A DNA stretch of 63,457 bases from Herbidospora sakaeratensis. Its GTDB lineage: Bacteria > Actinomycetota > Actinomycetes > Streptosporangiales > Streptosporangiaceae. Below are positions 18,375-26,398 of this stretch, one piece after another; position 1 is the stretch's first letter; each line of letters begins with the position of its first letter. The DNA lies in the NCBI RefSeq assembly GCF_001570525.1, contig NZ_BBXC01000012.1:188991-252447 (forward strand). Direction: 5' to 3'. Position numbers and translations under genes: made by a program. The notes under the pieces were generated by a model. That model did no database searches, had not been told where the DNA came from, and saw only the letters and a list, made by a program, of their open reading frames with translations.

Positions 18375-18985
18375 GCCTGATGAGCAAGCTCAAGTCGCCG
18401 GACGAGACGCGCGACAGGCCGGCACCGTCACGCCGGCAGGCCGGGCCCGGCGGACGCCGTCCGCGGAAATCCACCGGGCTGAGCCCGTTCGGCCACGGTT
18501 TGGTCCTCGGAGTCTGCGTCGGGATGACGTCCGCCCTGATCATTGGGGTGGTCGGCTTCCTCGTCACCTGGCCGACGGGGGCGGCACCCACGGTCGCCGC
18601 TCCGGCAGCCGACGGGCAACCGGCGGCGGACCGGGGAGCTCAAGCGGCGACGGGAGCCAAGGAGCAGCCTGCGGCGTCGATCGATGTGACCGCCGCCCAC
18701 CTCGGTGAGCTGCAGGTGCGGATCGAGGCCCGGGTGAGTACGCCCGGCTCCTACAACCCGATCACCAAGGGGCAGGTCGTGGCCTATACGGACATGGTCT
18801 CCATGCCGATGGCCCATCGGCAGGGGCCCATCGTCATGACCGAGGTGTCCGGGCAACCCGGCACTTATCAGGCGGTCACGCGGGTGCCGATGGTCGGGGA
18901 GTACAACGTCACCGTCGAGATTCAGCAGCCGATGGCGTCCCGGGCCGACAAGCGGGTTGACGTGCAGGGGGTAAGCAAGGGCTGA
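18371..18985 (+). CDS. Membrane-anchored FixH/YtkA-like protein
   Basis: 204 residues from GTG at 18371, which overlaps the oxidase stop as GTGA and has GGAGGG 4 nt upstream; ATG at 18380 is a weaker alternative. A basic cytoplasmic N-terminus (~40 aa) is followed by one membrane helix (GLVLGVCVGMTSALIIGVVG), an Ala/Pro linker and a ~100-residue beta-rich domain. That domain has DMVSMPMAHRQGPIVMTEVS and PGTYQAVTRVPMVGEYNVTV, the YtkA/FixH pattern seen in proteins that assist copper delivery to oxidases. The coupling suggests it loads or partners the multicopper oxidase. The methionine-rich SMPMAH could bind Cu(I). Confidence 0.75.
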   Translation: MSLMSKLKSPDETRDRPAPSRRQAGPGGRRPRKSTGLSPFGHGLVLGVCVGMTSALIIGVVGFLVTWPTGAAPTVAAPAADGQPAADRGAQAATGAKEQPAASIDVTAAHLGELQVRIEARVSTPGSYNPITKGQVVAYTDMVSMPMAHRQGPIVMTEVSGQPGTYQAVTRVPMVGEYNVTVEIQQPMASRADKRVDVQGVSKG

Positions 18986-19075
18986 AGCCCATACCGCAGC
19001 AGTGGCCGGCTCCGCTCGGAGTCGGCCACGGCGCCATCAGTAGGGGGCGCTGCAGAAGCGGTGGCGGTTACCTGA

Positions 19076-19104
19076 GGGGCCCGCGCTTGAGCGCGGGCCC
19101 CTTT
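19076..19104 (+). terminator. Rho-independent terminator of the oxidase operon
   Basis: A perfect 11-bp stem, GGGGCCCGCGC / GCGCGGGCCCC, with loop TTGA is followed by TTT. Confidence 0.85.
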
Positions 19105-19144
19105 CGTGGTTCGTGGTGGTCGCGGGCGGGCGCACGTCCGGCGG

Positions 19145-19547
19145 ATGCGTTGGCGGTTCTCGGTCACCGTCGTCAACGCGCCGGGCCAGCGCGATGACCC
19201 GGGCGTCACCCTCATCGTGGGTGGGGTGGGGCTGGCCGTCCTGGGGGTCGCGCTCATCGTCCTCGTGCTGCGGATGCTGCTCGTCCAGGATCGTGACATC
19301 ACCCTCGAAGATCGACGCGTTCAGGGCGATGGGGGTCACCACGGACCGCTCCGGCGACCTGCCGTCCGCCGATGCCGGCGCGTGGCGACTCGTCGTGGTG
19401 AAGAAGCGGCCGGTGGAAATCGGTGGCCGCGCCGCGATCGGGGACCGCCTGTGGGCGGTGTCGGTTTCCTATGCTGAAATGGTGACTATCCGTGTTCGTG
19501 TGGGCCGACCCGCTCACTCTCCGCAGCCGAAGTGGGGGCCTTGGTGA
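19145..19547 (+). other. Uncertain coding remnant: two plausible half-genes in different frames
   Basis: From ATG at 19145 one frame begins MRWRFSVTVVNAPGQRDDPG and has a clean membrane helix (LIVGGVGLAVLGVALIVLVL), but degenerates after about 19310. A second frame then becomes gene-like from about ATG 19349 (MGVTTDRSGDLPSADAGAW, then VEIGGRAAIGDRLWAVSVSY) and ends at 19547. This looks like one small membrane protein broken by a frameshift, or two chance frames. No family is recognised. It lies between the oxidase terminator and the antiporter gene. Confidence 0.25.
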
Positions 19548-20614
19548 ACGCCCACGTGAGGCTGGCTGCGTCGATCACCCCGGCCGTCGCCGTGCTGGCG
19601 CTCGTCGCCGTCTGGGGGCGGGGGCTGCCCGCGATCGTCGAAGTCGTGGTGGTGTTGCTGCTGGCCGGGTGTGTGCTGGCCGCCGTCCACCACGCCGAGG
19701 TGGTCGCGCATCGGGTGGGGGAGCCGTTCGGGTCGCTGATCCTGGCGGTCGCGGTCACCGTCATCGAGGTCGGGTTGATCGTCACGCTGATGATCTCGGG
19801 CGGTCCGGGGGTGGCCACGCTGGCCCGCGACACCGTCTTCGCCGCGGTGATGATCACCTGCAACGGCATCGTCGGCCTGTCGCTGCTGGTCTCGGCGCTG
19901 AAGCGGGGGACCGCGCCGTTCAGGGCCGAGGGGACCGCCGGGGCGCTGGCCACCGTCATCACGCTGGCGACGTTGTCGCTGGTGCTGCCGACGTTCACGA
20001 CCAGCAACCCCGGGCCCGAGTTCTCGGGGCCGCAGCTCGTCTTCGCCGCCGTGGTGTCCTTCGGGCTGTACGTCCTGTTCGTCTTCGTCCAGAGCGTCCG
20101 GCATCGGGACTACTTCGTGCCCGAGGGCGACGACGACTTCCACCCCTACGTCCCATCTGGGAAGACCGCCCTGACCAGTCTCGGGCTGCTGGTCCTGGCG
20201 CTGGTCGCGGTCGTCGGGCTGGCGAAGGTCGAGTCGAAGAGCATCGAGGACGCCGTCTTCGCCGCCGGGCTGCCCCCGTCGGTGGTCGGGGTGGTCATCG
20301 CGCTGCTGGTGCTGCTGCCCGAGACCCTCGCGGCCGCCCGCAACGCGCGGCGCGACCGCACGCAGATCAGCTTCAACCTCGCGCTCGGGTCGGCCATGGC
20401 CAGCATCGGGCTGACCATCCCGACGATCGCGGTGGCCTCGATCTGGCTCTCCGGGCCGCTCATGCTCGGGCTGGGCGCGGTGCACATCGTGCTGCTGATG
20501 CTCACCGCCGTCGTCAGCACGCTGACCGTCCTGCTGGGGCGGGCGACGCTGCTGCAGGCGGGGGTGCACCTCGCGCTGTGCGGCAGCTACCTGTTCCTGG
20601 CCGCGGTGCCCTGA
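19532..20614 (+). CDS. Calcium/proton antiporter, ChaA/CaCA family
   Basis: 360-residue integral membrane protein with ~11 helices and the duplicated alpha-repeat architecture of cation/Ca2+ exchangers. Key acidic motifs are VAVTVIEVGLIVTLMI in the first repeat and VLLPETLAAARNARRDRTQISFNLALGSAMASIGLT in the second. The GxxEx(3)D-type residues place it with ChaA and its plant-symbiont homologue y4hA, which expel Ca2+ (or Na+/K+) at alkaline pH. The start is GTG at 19532 or GTG at 19544. It is convergent with the anti-sigma-like gene, with a gap of only 4 bp. Confidence 0.85.
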   Translation: MGALVNAHVRLAASITPAVAVLALVAVWGRGLPAIVEVVVVLLLAGCVLAAVHHAEVVAHRVGEPFGSLILAVAVTVIEVGLIVTLMISGGPGVATLARDTVFAAVMITCNGIVGLSLLVSALKRGTAPFRAEGTAGALATVITLATLSLVLPTFTTSNPGPEFSGPQLVFAAVVSFGLYVLFVFVQSVRHRDYFVPEGDDDFHPYVPSGKTALTSLGLLVLALVAVVGLAKVESKSIEDAVFAAGLPPSVVGVVIALLVLLPETLAAARNARRDRTQISFNLALGSAMASIGLTIPTIAVASIWLSGPLMLGLGAVHIVLLMLTAVVSTLTVLLGRATLLQAGVHLALCGSYLFLAAVP

Positions 20615-20618
20615 GCGG

Positions 20619-21692
20619 TCAGCGCAGGGCGTCCATGTCGATGACGGTCACCGTGTCGCCCTGCCGGTAGTAGGTCGCCCGGTCGCCGAGCACCAGGCTC
20701 GGGACGCCGCCGCTCGGGCCGGGATGGAGCATGATGTGCCCGGCCTTACCGCTGGCCAGGTCGTAGAGGGCCGAGCCGCGTTCGCCGTTCGGGTCGGGCT
20801 GGAGGAGGTGGACGACGTGCCAGCCCCACAGCCGGGCCGACGGCCGGCCGGGGAACGGCCGGGCGGCCGTGCCGTCGCGCCGCCACGCCTCCAGCAGGTC
20901 GGCGCACCATTCGGGGCCGCAGCCGAACCAGACCGTCCGCTCGGGCGGCACGGACGCCGTCGGCCGGGAACCGTCGCGGAGGTTGAGCAGTTCGTCGCGT
21001 CCCCGGCTCGCCCACGGCCACTCCATCAGGACGTATCCCGTCGAGCCCGGCACCTCGCTGACGCCGCCCCCGGACAGCGGGACCTGCTGGACGGGCGAGT
21101 CGACCGTCGACCAGACCACCATGCCGTTGGCGATGCCGAGCCCGGTGAGCGACGACGGCGACGGCTCCAGGGCGGCCAGCCTCAGGGGTTCGCCGCCGGT
21201 CAGCGGCACCGACCACAGGGCGCCCCCGCTCCACCAGACGGCGTGCCCCTGGCCCGCGATCAGATTCGTCGTGTACGCGTTCACGGTCGCCAGCACGCTG
21301 AAGGCGCGGCGCGTCAGGTCGTACAGGAGGATCGTCTCCTGCTCGCCCTTGCCGACGACCAGGTCGCCGACGACGTCGGCGGGGGTGAACGCGAGCCCGC
21401 CGGGGCCGTCGGCCGGAATCTGGTGGACGGCCTGCGGCCACACCTGCTCGATCGGGGCGGCGGGCGGGGCGGCGTACGGCCCGGCGGGTGCGGGCCGGTC
21501 GGCGAGGCCGCGTACCGCGAACATGATGCCGCTCGCCACGACGACGAGGCAGACCGCGACGGCGACCGGCGCGAGCCAGCGCAGTGAGAACGACCGGTGG
21601 GGCGGCGGCACGGGATGGGTGTGGCCGTCGTCGGCTACGGTGGCGGCCTTCGCGGCGAAGGCGTCTTTCAGCAGGTCTTCGATGTCGCTCAT
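20619..21692 (-). CDS. Membrane protein paired with an ECF sigma factor; beta-propeller-like ectodomain
   Basis: 357 residues. An N-terminal cytoplasmic segment of ~35 aa (MSDIEDLLKDAFAAKAATVADDG) precedes one membrane helix (WLAPVAVAVCLVVVASGIMF). A ~280-residue extracytoplasmic domain follows with repeated W- and G-rich strands (ALWSVPLTGGEPLRL, MVVWSTVDSP, WGWHVVHLLQ) like a TolB-type propeller. Its ATG overlaps the sigma-factor stop by 4 nt. By position it is the likely partner or regulator of that sigma factor, but no zinc-binding anti-sigma motif is present, so an anti-sigma role is inferred only. Confidence 0.6.
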   Translation of the reverse strand: MSDIEDLLKDAFAAKAATVADDGHTHPVPPPHRSFSLRWLAPVAVAVCLVVVASGIMFAVRGLADRPAPAGPYAAPPAAPIEQVWPQAVHQIPADGPGGLAFTPADVVGDLVVGKGEQETILLYDLTRRAFSVLATVNAYTTNLIAGQGHAVWWSGGALWSVPLTGGEPLRLAALEPSPSSLTGLGIANGMVVWSTVDSPVQQVPLSGGGVSEVPGSTGYVLMEWPWASRGRDELLNLRDGSRPTASVPPERTVWFGCGPEWCADLLEAWRRDGTAARPFPGRPSARLWGWHVVHLLQPDPNGERGSALYDLASGKAGHIMLHPGPSGGVPSLVLGDRATYYRQGDTVTVIDMDALR

Positions 21693-22186
21693 CCCGGCGC
21701 CCTCAGCTCCCGTTCGAGGCGGTTCAGCGCCCGCATGACAGTCGAGCGGACCGTGCTCTGGCGCAGGCCGGTCACGTCCGCGATCTCGGCGTCGGACAGG
21801 TCGAGGTAGTAGCGCAGCACCAGCGTCTCCCGCTGCCGGGCGGGCAGCCGGGTCACCGCGGTCAGGACCTCCTGGCGGGTCTCGCCCAGCAGCGCGGCGG
21901 CCTCGGCCGACTCGGCCGGGACCAGCGCCGCGGGCGGTTTGTGCAGGGCCACCCTGCGGCGGCGTAACGCCGAACGCGCCCCGTTGAGCACGCTCGATCG
22001 CACATAGGCCAGGGTCAGCACGTCGGGCCGGCGGCCGTGCAGCCGGGCGAACACGTCCTGGACGATGTCTTCGGCGGTCTCCCGGTCGCCCACCAGCAGC
22101 AGGGCCAGCCGGATGAGTTCGAGCCGGTTCTCCCGATAGAGGGTGACGAGAACATCGCCCGACTCCTGGAGCATGTCACCCGTCAT
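21689..22186 (-). CDS. ECF RNA polymerase sigma factor, SigE-family type
   Basis: 165 residues from ATG at 22186; starts at 22213 or at the next Met (22174) are possible. Region 2 is seen in LYRENRLELIRLALLLVGDRETAEDIVQDVFARL and region 4 in VTRLPARQRETLVLRYYLDLSDAEIADVTGLRQSTVRSTVMRAL, whose helix-turn-helix binds the -35 element. The length and the leucine-rich linker are typical of the short actinobacterial SigE-like ECF group. It is co-transcribed with the membrane protein that overlaps its end, the usual signal-sensing pair. Its target genes cannot be inferred from this window. Confidence 0.85.
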   Translation of the reverse strand: MTGDMLQESGDVLVTLYRENRLELIRLALLLVGDRETAEDIVQDVFARLHGRRPDVLTLAYVRSSVLNGARSALRRRRVALHKPPAALVPAESAEAAALLGETRQEVLTAVTRLPARQRETLVLRYYLDLSDAEIADVTGLRQSTVRSTVMRALNRLERELRAPG

Positions 22187-22239
22187 GTCTATAGAACGCC
22201 CGGCCCCCCGCATCCGCTGCGCGGGGCCGGTGACTCATT

Positions 22240-23568
22240 TCAGCCGAGCCCCGCGTACTGCCGGGGCCGCAGGGCCTGGGTGCGCAGCGCCGACAGCGCC
22301 GCCGCCTGACCGACCGGGGTGAGCTGCCAGGTCGACCGCCAGTCACACGACACGCGCAGGTCGAGCGCGTCGAGGCGGCGCTGGAACTCGCCCATCGGGC
22401 CGCCCAGGTCGCGGGCGCTCACCTGCGCGCCGGCGGCCGAGCGCCAGCCCTCGCCGTTGACCACCTCGGCGACGCGTTCGCACAGGTCGGGATAGCTGTA
22501 CGCGGCCCCGTCGGCCAGCAGCATCAGCGCCGACTCGCGGATGGACACCTCGAAGTCGTGCTCGCCCTTGGCCGGGGTCAGCAGGGTCGCCGTGACGGCG
22601 GTCCACAGGACGTCGGGGTTGTCGGCCAGCTTGCGGCCGGCCGAGGTCAGCACGAGTTTGCGGCCGGTCCGCCGGACCGCCTTCAGCTCGCCCATCACGA
22701 TCTCGCGCAGCATCGTCAGGGTCGGCACGTCGGCCTCGCCCCGCACGGTTCCCGACGTCAGCGTGTCCCAGCCGAACAGCTCGACCGACTCGATCACCAG
22801 GGCGCGGGCGACGTTGAACTTCTGGGTCAGCGGCACCCCGCCGGTCTCGGCCCAGTCGAGCAGCCACCACAACGAGGCCAGATGGGGCTCGTCGGGCGCC
22901 GGGACGGGCGCGTGCAGCCGCACCTCGAACGGCTGGGCGAGCTCCCGCCGGGGACGGCCCCGGCCGAGCACCCACCGGTTGAGGCGTTCGCCGTGCACGC
23001 GGTGGAGCCAGCAGTCGCCGCCGAGCTCGGGGCGCGGGCTGGTCAGCCAGCGCCGGGTGAGGTCGAGGCGGCCCTTCAGGAACGCCTTCGCGCCGGGTTG
23101 CGGCAACTCGCCCGACACCAGGGCCAGTTCGAGGGCGGCCGCGCAGGCCACGTGGGCGCCCAGTTCCTCCGGACCCATGATGGAGCTCCAACTGAGCTCC
23201 GGGACGTCCGGAGGGAGCACTCCGGTCGCCTCCACGGCGTCCTGGTAGGCGGCGGTGCCGGCCTCCTCGCCGTCACGGGCGTAGACGCGCAGGATGCGGG
23301 TGGTCGTGGGCGAGTCGCAGAGGGCGGCATAACGCTCCATGCCGCCCAGCTCGAACAGGCGCCCGAGGGCGCGGGCGATCCCGTGGCGGTCGCCCGTCAC
23401 CTTGATCGGAAGGGCGTACCAGAGGAACTCGCAGACGTCGAGCTGGCTGATCGTCTCAAGGGCCTCGCCGCCGGTGAGCCACTCCACGGCGACACGAGCC
23501 GAGTCGGCGACATCCGGCTCGGCTCGCTCCAGCTCGGCGAGGAGGGCCGCCACGTCAGGTGCGGGCAT
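22240..23568 (-). CDS. Hypothetical protein with a winged-helix-like C-terminal module
   Basis: 442 residues from ATG at 23568 (MPAPDVAALLAELERAEPD). Mostly helical, with no signal peptide or membrane segment. The middle has LSWSSIMGPEELGAHVACAAALELAL. The second half has FNVARALVIESVELFGWDTL, then LKAVRRTGRKLVLTSAGRKL, a pattern that in other proteins follows pRiA4b ORF-3-like domains; that resemblance is weak. Repeated TPxG-type segments near the end (WQLTPVGQAAAL) may be a wing. No function can be given. It is a monocistronic unit with 100 bp of upstream space. Confidence 0.55.
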   Translation of the reverse strand: MPAPDVAALLAELERAEPDVADSARVAVEWLTGGEALETISQLDVCEFLWYALPIKVTGDRHGIARALGRLFELGGMERYAALCDSPTTTRILRVYARDGEEAGTAAYQDAVEATGVLPPDVPELSWSSIMGPEELGAHVACAAALELALVSGELPQPGAKAFLKGRLDLTRRWLTSPRPELGGDCWLHRVHGERLNRWVLGRGRPRRELAQPFEVRLHAPVPAPDEPHLASLWWLLDWAETGGVPLTQKFNVARALVIESVELFGWDTLTSGTVRGEADVPTLTMLREIVMGELKAVRRTGRKLVLTSAGRKLADNPDVLWTAVTATLLTPAKGEHDFEVSIRESALMLLADGAAYSYPDLCERVAEVVNGEGWRSAAGAQVSARDLGGPMGEFQRRLDALDLRVSCDWRSTWQLTPVGQAAALSALRTQALRPRQYAGLG

Positions 23569-23668
23569 GACCCGCAGTCTGCCGTATGGCACCCACCGTT
23601 GACGACGACCGAGAGACACTCGGGACCACCCCCCTAGTGACTCACGATACGGACCGCCCCGCCAGAGG

Positions 23669-25273
23669 TCAGATCCAGCCCTTCTTGAACAGCATCCGGT
23701 CATACCAGTCCTGGTACGGCAGCAGCTCCGCCGACAACACCGGATAGAGCCACCAGAAGTTCAGCAGCGACAGCAGGGCGAACACGCCGACCGCGATGGC
23801 GCCGGCGCGCCGCCGCTGCAGCGGAGCCGACGCCGGGCCGATCAACAGGCCCGCCGCCAGCGCGATGCCCAGGATCATGAAGGGCACCATCGGGATGGCG
23901 TAGAAGAGGAACATCGTGCGGTTGTCGGCCCAGGCGAAGTAGAACCAGGGCAACCAGCCCGCCGCGTAGCCCAGCAGGACCGCCCCGGCCCGCCAGTCGC
24001 GGGTGGCGACGTACCAGGCGATCATGGCGATGAGGGCGGCGAGACCGGCGTACCAGATGATCGGGGTGCCGGTGCCGAGCACGGCCCACGAGCAGCTGTC
24101 GGCGCCGCAGCCCGAGGGCGACTCGTAGAAGAACGCCACCGGGCGGGTGAGCAGCGGCCACTGCCACGGTTGCGACTGGTAGGGGTGGGTGGTCTCCAGG
24201 CCGGTGTGGAACGACAGGATCTGGGTCTGGTAGTCGATCCACGATCTGACCGAGCTGAACACGAAGTTCTGCCAGCCGCCCGAGGTGGCCTCGGCCCAGT
24301 TGCGGCCGTAGCCGCGGTCGCCCGCGAACCAGCCGACGAACGAGACGGCGTACACGACCAGGGACGTGATCGCCACCCAGGCGAAGGCGAGCGGCACGTC
24401 GAGCTTCAGCGTCGCCAGCAGCGGGCGGCGCAGCCCGACCGCGCGGCGGGCGCCCAGGTCCCACAGGACGGTCATGATCCCGAACGCGGCGATGAACAGG
24501 ATGCCGGTCCACTTGGTGGCCAGCGCGGCACCCAGGCACAACCCGGCGGCCAGCCGCCACGGACGCAGGCCCAACCGGGGGCCCAGGTCGCTGATGGGGG
24601 AGTTCTCGTACCAGTCGGCCAGCCGTTCGCGGGACTTGTCGCGGTCGACGACCAGGCAGGCGAACCCGGCCAGCAGCCAGAACATCAGGAAGATGTCGAG
24701 CAGGGCGGTGCGCGACAGAACGAAGTGCAGGCCGTCGACGGCGAGCAGGAAGCCGGCCAGGCAGCCCAGCACGGTCGAGCGGGTCATCCGGCGGGCCAGC
24801 CGGGCCAGCAGGAAGATCGAGATCGTGCCGACCAGCGCGGCGGCGAACCGCCAGCCGAACGGGTTCAGCCCGAACATCCACTCGCCGAGGGCGATCATCC
24901 ACTTGCCGAGTGGCGGGTGGACGACGTAGGAGCCGCAGTCGGCGACGTTCTGACAGACCTTGAAGATGTTGTCGTCGCCGCGCAACATCGCCTGGTTGGC
25001 GGCGTCGCCGTCGAGGAACTGGGTCTCCACGCCGTACTTCAGCGTCGACCAGGCGTCCTTGGCGTAGTAGGTCTCGTCGAAGACCACCGCCTTGGGCACC
25101 TCAAGGCGGTCGAACCGCAGGAATCCGCCGAACAGGGCGATGAGCGCGGGGCCGAGCCAGGCCCACAACCCGTCACCCGGCATCGGCGGCAGCAGCCGCT
25201 CGCGTACCGAGAGCACGCGCTCCTCCGGGTCGGGCTGTTCGGGCGCCTTGTCAGCGAAATCTGTCACGGCCAC
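23669..25273 (-). CDS. pmt: Dolichyl/polyprenyl-phosphate-mannose protein mannosyltransferase
   Basis: 534-residue GT39 integral membrane enzyme that transfers mannose from polyprenyl-phosphate-mannose to Ser/Thr of exported proteins. About 11 helices. The first extracytoplasmic loop holds VFDETYYAKDAWS, with the catalytic DE pair, and VHPPLGKWMIALGEW. The C-terminal loop has WADNRTMFLFYAIPMVPF. Start GTG at 25273. It is divergent from rsmI as in many actinobacteria. Glycosylated substrates are likely to be secreted lipoproteins and wall proteins; a Ppm1-type donor enzyme is not obvious here, though the GT2 gene at 28.0 kb is related. Confidence 0.93.
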   Translation of the reverse strand: MAVTDFADKAPEQPDPEERVLSVRERLLPPMPGDGLWAWLGPALIALFGGFLRFDRLEVPKAVVFDETYYAKDAWSTLKYGVETQFLDGDAANQAMLRGDDNIFKVCQNVADCGSYVVHPPLGKWMIALGEWMFGLNPFGWRFAAALVGTISIFLLARLARRMTRSTVLGCLAGFLLAVDGLHFVLSRTALLDIFLMFWLLAGFACLVVDRDKSRERLADWYENSPISDLGPRLGLRPWRLAAGLCLGAALATKWTGILFIAAFGIMTVLWDLGARRAVGLRRPLLATLKLDVPLAFAWVAITSLVVYAVSFVGWFAGDRGYGRNWAEATSGGWQNFVFSSVRSWIDYQTQILSFHTGLETTHPYQSQPWQWPLLTRPVAFFYESPSGCGADSCSWAVLGTGTPIIWYAGLAALIAMIAWYVATRDWRAGAVLLGYAAGWLPWFYFAWADNRTMFLFYAIPMVPFMILGIALAAGLLIGPASAPLQRRRAGAIAVGVFALLSLLNFWWLYPVLSAELLPYQDWYDRMLFKKGWI

Positions 25274-25423
25274 GGCGACACACTACTGGCGACACGCCGT
25301 CACGAACACGACGTACACCCCGATTCCTGACGCCATCGCGCGTCGGCACCCGGACGGACGGACCGCCGGGAGCGCGGCCTCTGAATTCACCGCCACGCCG
25401 GGAAATGCGGCGAAACGCGGAAC

Positions 25424-25534
25424 GCCGCAGCGCGCCGACGCCTGGACTGACGGAGCGCCGGGAGCGCAGCGACCAGAGCGGAGGAGGGAAGGCGTCGGGT
25501 AGGAGCGCGAGGACCGCCGTGCCGGAGGCGCGGC
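25424..25534. repeat. Dispersed structured element, full copy (a)
   Basis: The left arm CCGACGCCT (25435-25443) pairs with AGGCGTCGG (25490-25498) and encloses a 46-nt GA-rich loop starting GGACTGACGGAGCGC. The flanking blocks GCCGCAGCGCGCCGA (from 25424) and a 32-nt block (25503-25534) recur at 41671 and 41705. The hairpin and loop recur at 60311. It lies in the gap between the divergent pmt and rsmI genes. No gene is seen in 25274-25570. Confidence 0.75.
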
Positions 25535-25570
25535 AGTGAGACAGGTACCTGAAGCTTTCATACTTGGGGG

Positions 25571-26398
25571 GTGACGGACTACGGAATCCTCGTGCTGGCC
25601 GGGGCCCCCATCGGGCAGCCGGGCGACGCCTCGCCGCGGTTGCGGGCCGCCCTGGAGAGCGCCGACGTGATCGCCGCCGAGGACACCCGGCGGCTGCGCC
25701 GCCTGGCCGCCGACCTCGAAGCCGAGATCACCGGCCGGATCGTCTCCTACTACGACCAGAACGAGGCCGCCCGCGCCCGCGAGCTGCTCGGCCACCTGCT
25801 CGACGGGCAGAAGGTGCTGGTCATCACCGACGCGGGCATGCCGGGCGTGTCCGACCCCGGCTACCGGCTGACCCGGCTCGCGGTCGAGGCCGGGGTGCGG
25901 GTGACCGCCCTCGCGGGCCCGTCGGCCGTGACCACGGCGCTGGCGATCTCGGGGCTGGCCAGCGACCGCTTCTGCTTCGAGGGGTTCCTGCCCCGCAAGG
26001 CCGGTGACCGGAGCCGGCGGCTGGAGAAGCTGGCCGACGAGGAGCGCACGATGGTGTTCTTCGAGGCGCCGCACCGGCTGGAGGCCGCGCTGCTGGCGAT
26101 GGCCGAGGCCTTCGGCGCCGACCGTGCGGCGGCCGTGTGCCGGGAGCTGACGAAGACCTATGAAGAGGTGCGGCGCGGCGGTCTGGCCGAACTCGCCGCC
26201 TGGGCCCCCGAGGCCAAGGGCGAGATCACGATCGTGGTGGCCGGCGCGGTCCCCCGGGAGGTCTCGGTGGACGACCTGCTCGGCGAGGTCGCCCGGCTGG
26301 AGGCGACCGGGGTCACCCGCAAGCAGGCCATCGCCGACGTGGCCCGCGACGCGGGCGTCTCGAAGCGAGACCTCTACAACGCGGTGCACTCCGGCTAG
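25571..26398 (+). CDS. rsmI: 16S rRNA (cytidine-1402-2'-O)-methyltransferase
   Basis: 275-residue SAM-dependent enzyme that 2'-O-methylates C1402 in the decoding centre of 16S rRNA. Motifs of the tetrapyrrole-methylase fold: LVLAGAPIGQPGDASPRL, VIAAEDTRRLRRL, VITDAGMPGVSDPGYRL (the GxP loop), AGPSAVTTALAISGL and FEGFLPRK. The C-terminus (VTRKQAIADVARDAGVSKRDLYNAV) is the usual HTH-like RsmI tail. The start is GTG at 25571 after a G-run. It converges on the GT-C gene with a 4-nt overlap. Confidence 0.94.
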   Translation: MTDYGILVLAGAPIGQPGDASPRLRAALESADVIAAEDTRRLRRLAADLEAEITGRIVSYYDQNEAARARELLGHLLDGQKVLVITDAGMPGVSDPGYRLTRLAVEAGVRVTALAGPSAVTTALAISGLASDRFCFEGFLPRKAGDRSRRLEKLADEERTMVFFEAPHRLEAALLAMAEAFGADRAAAVCRELTKTYEEVRRGGLAELAAWAPEAKGEITIVVAGAVPREVSVDDLLGEVARLEATGVTRKQAIADVARDAGVSKRDLYNAVHSG

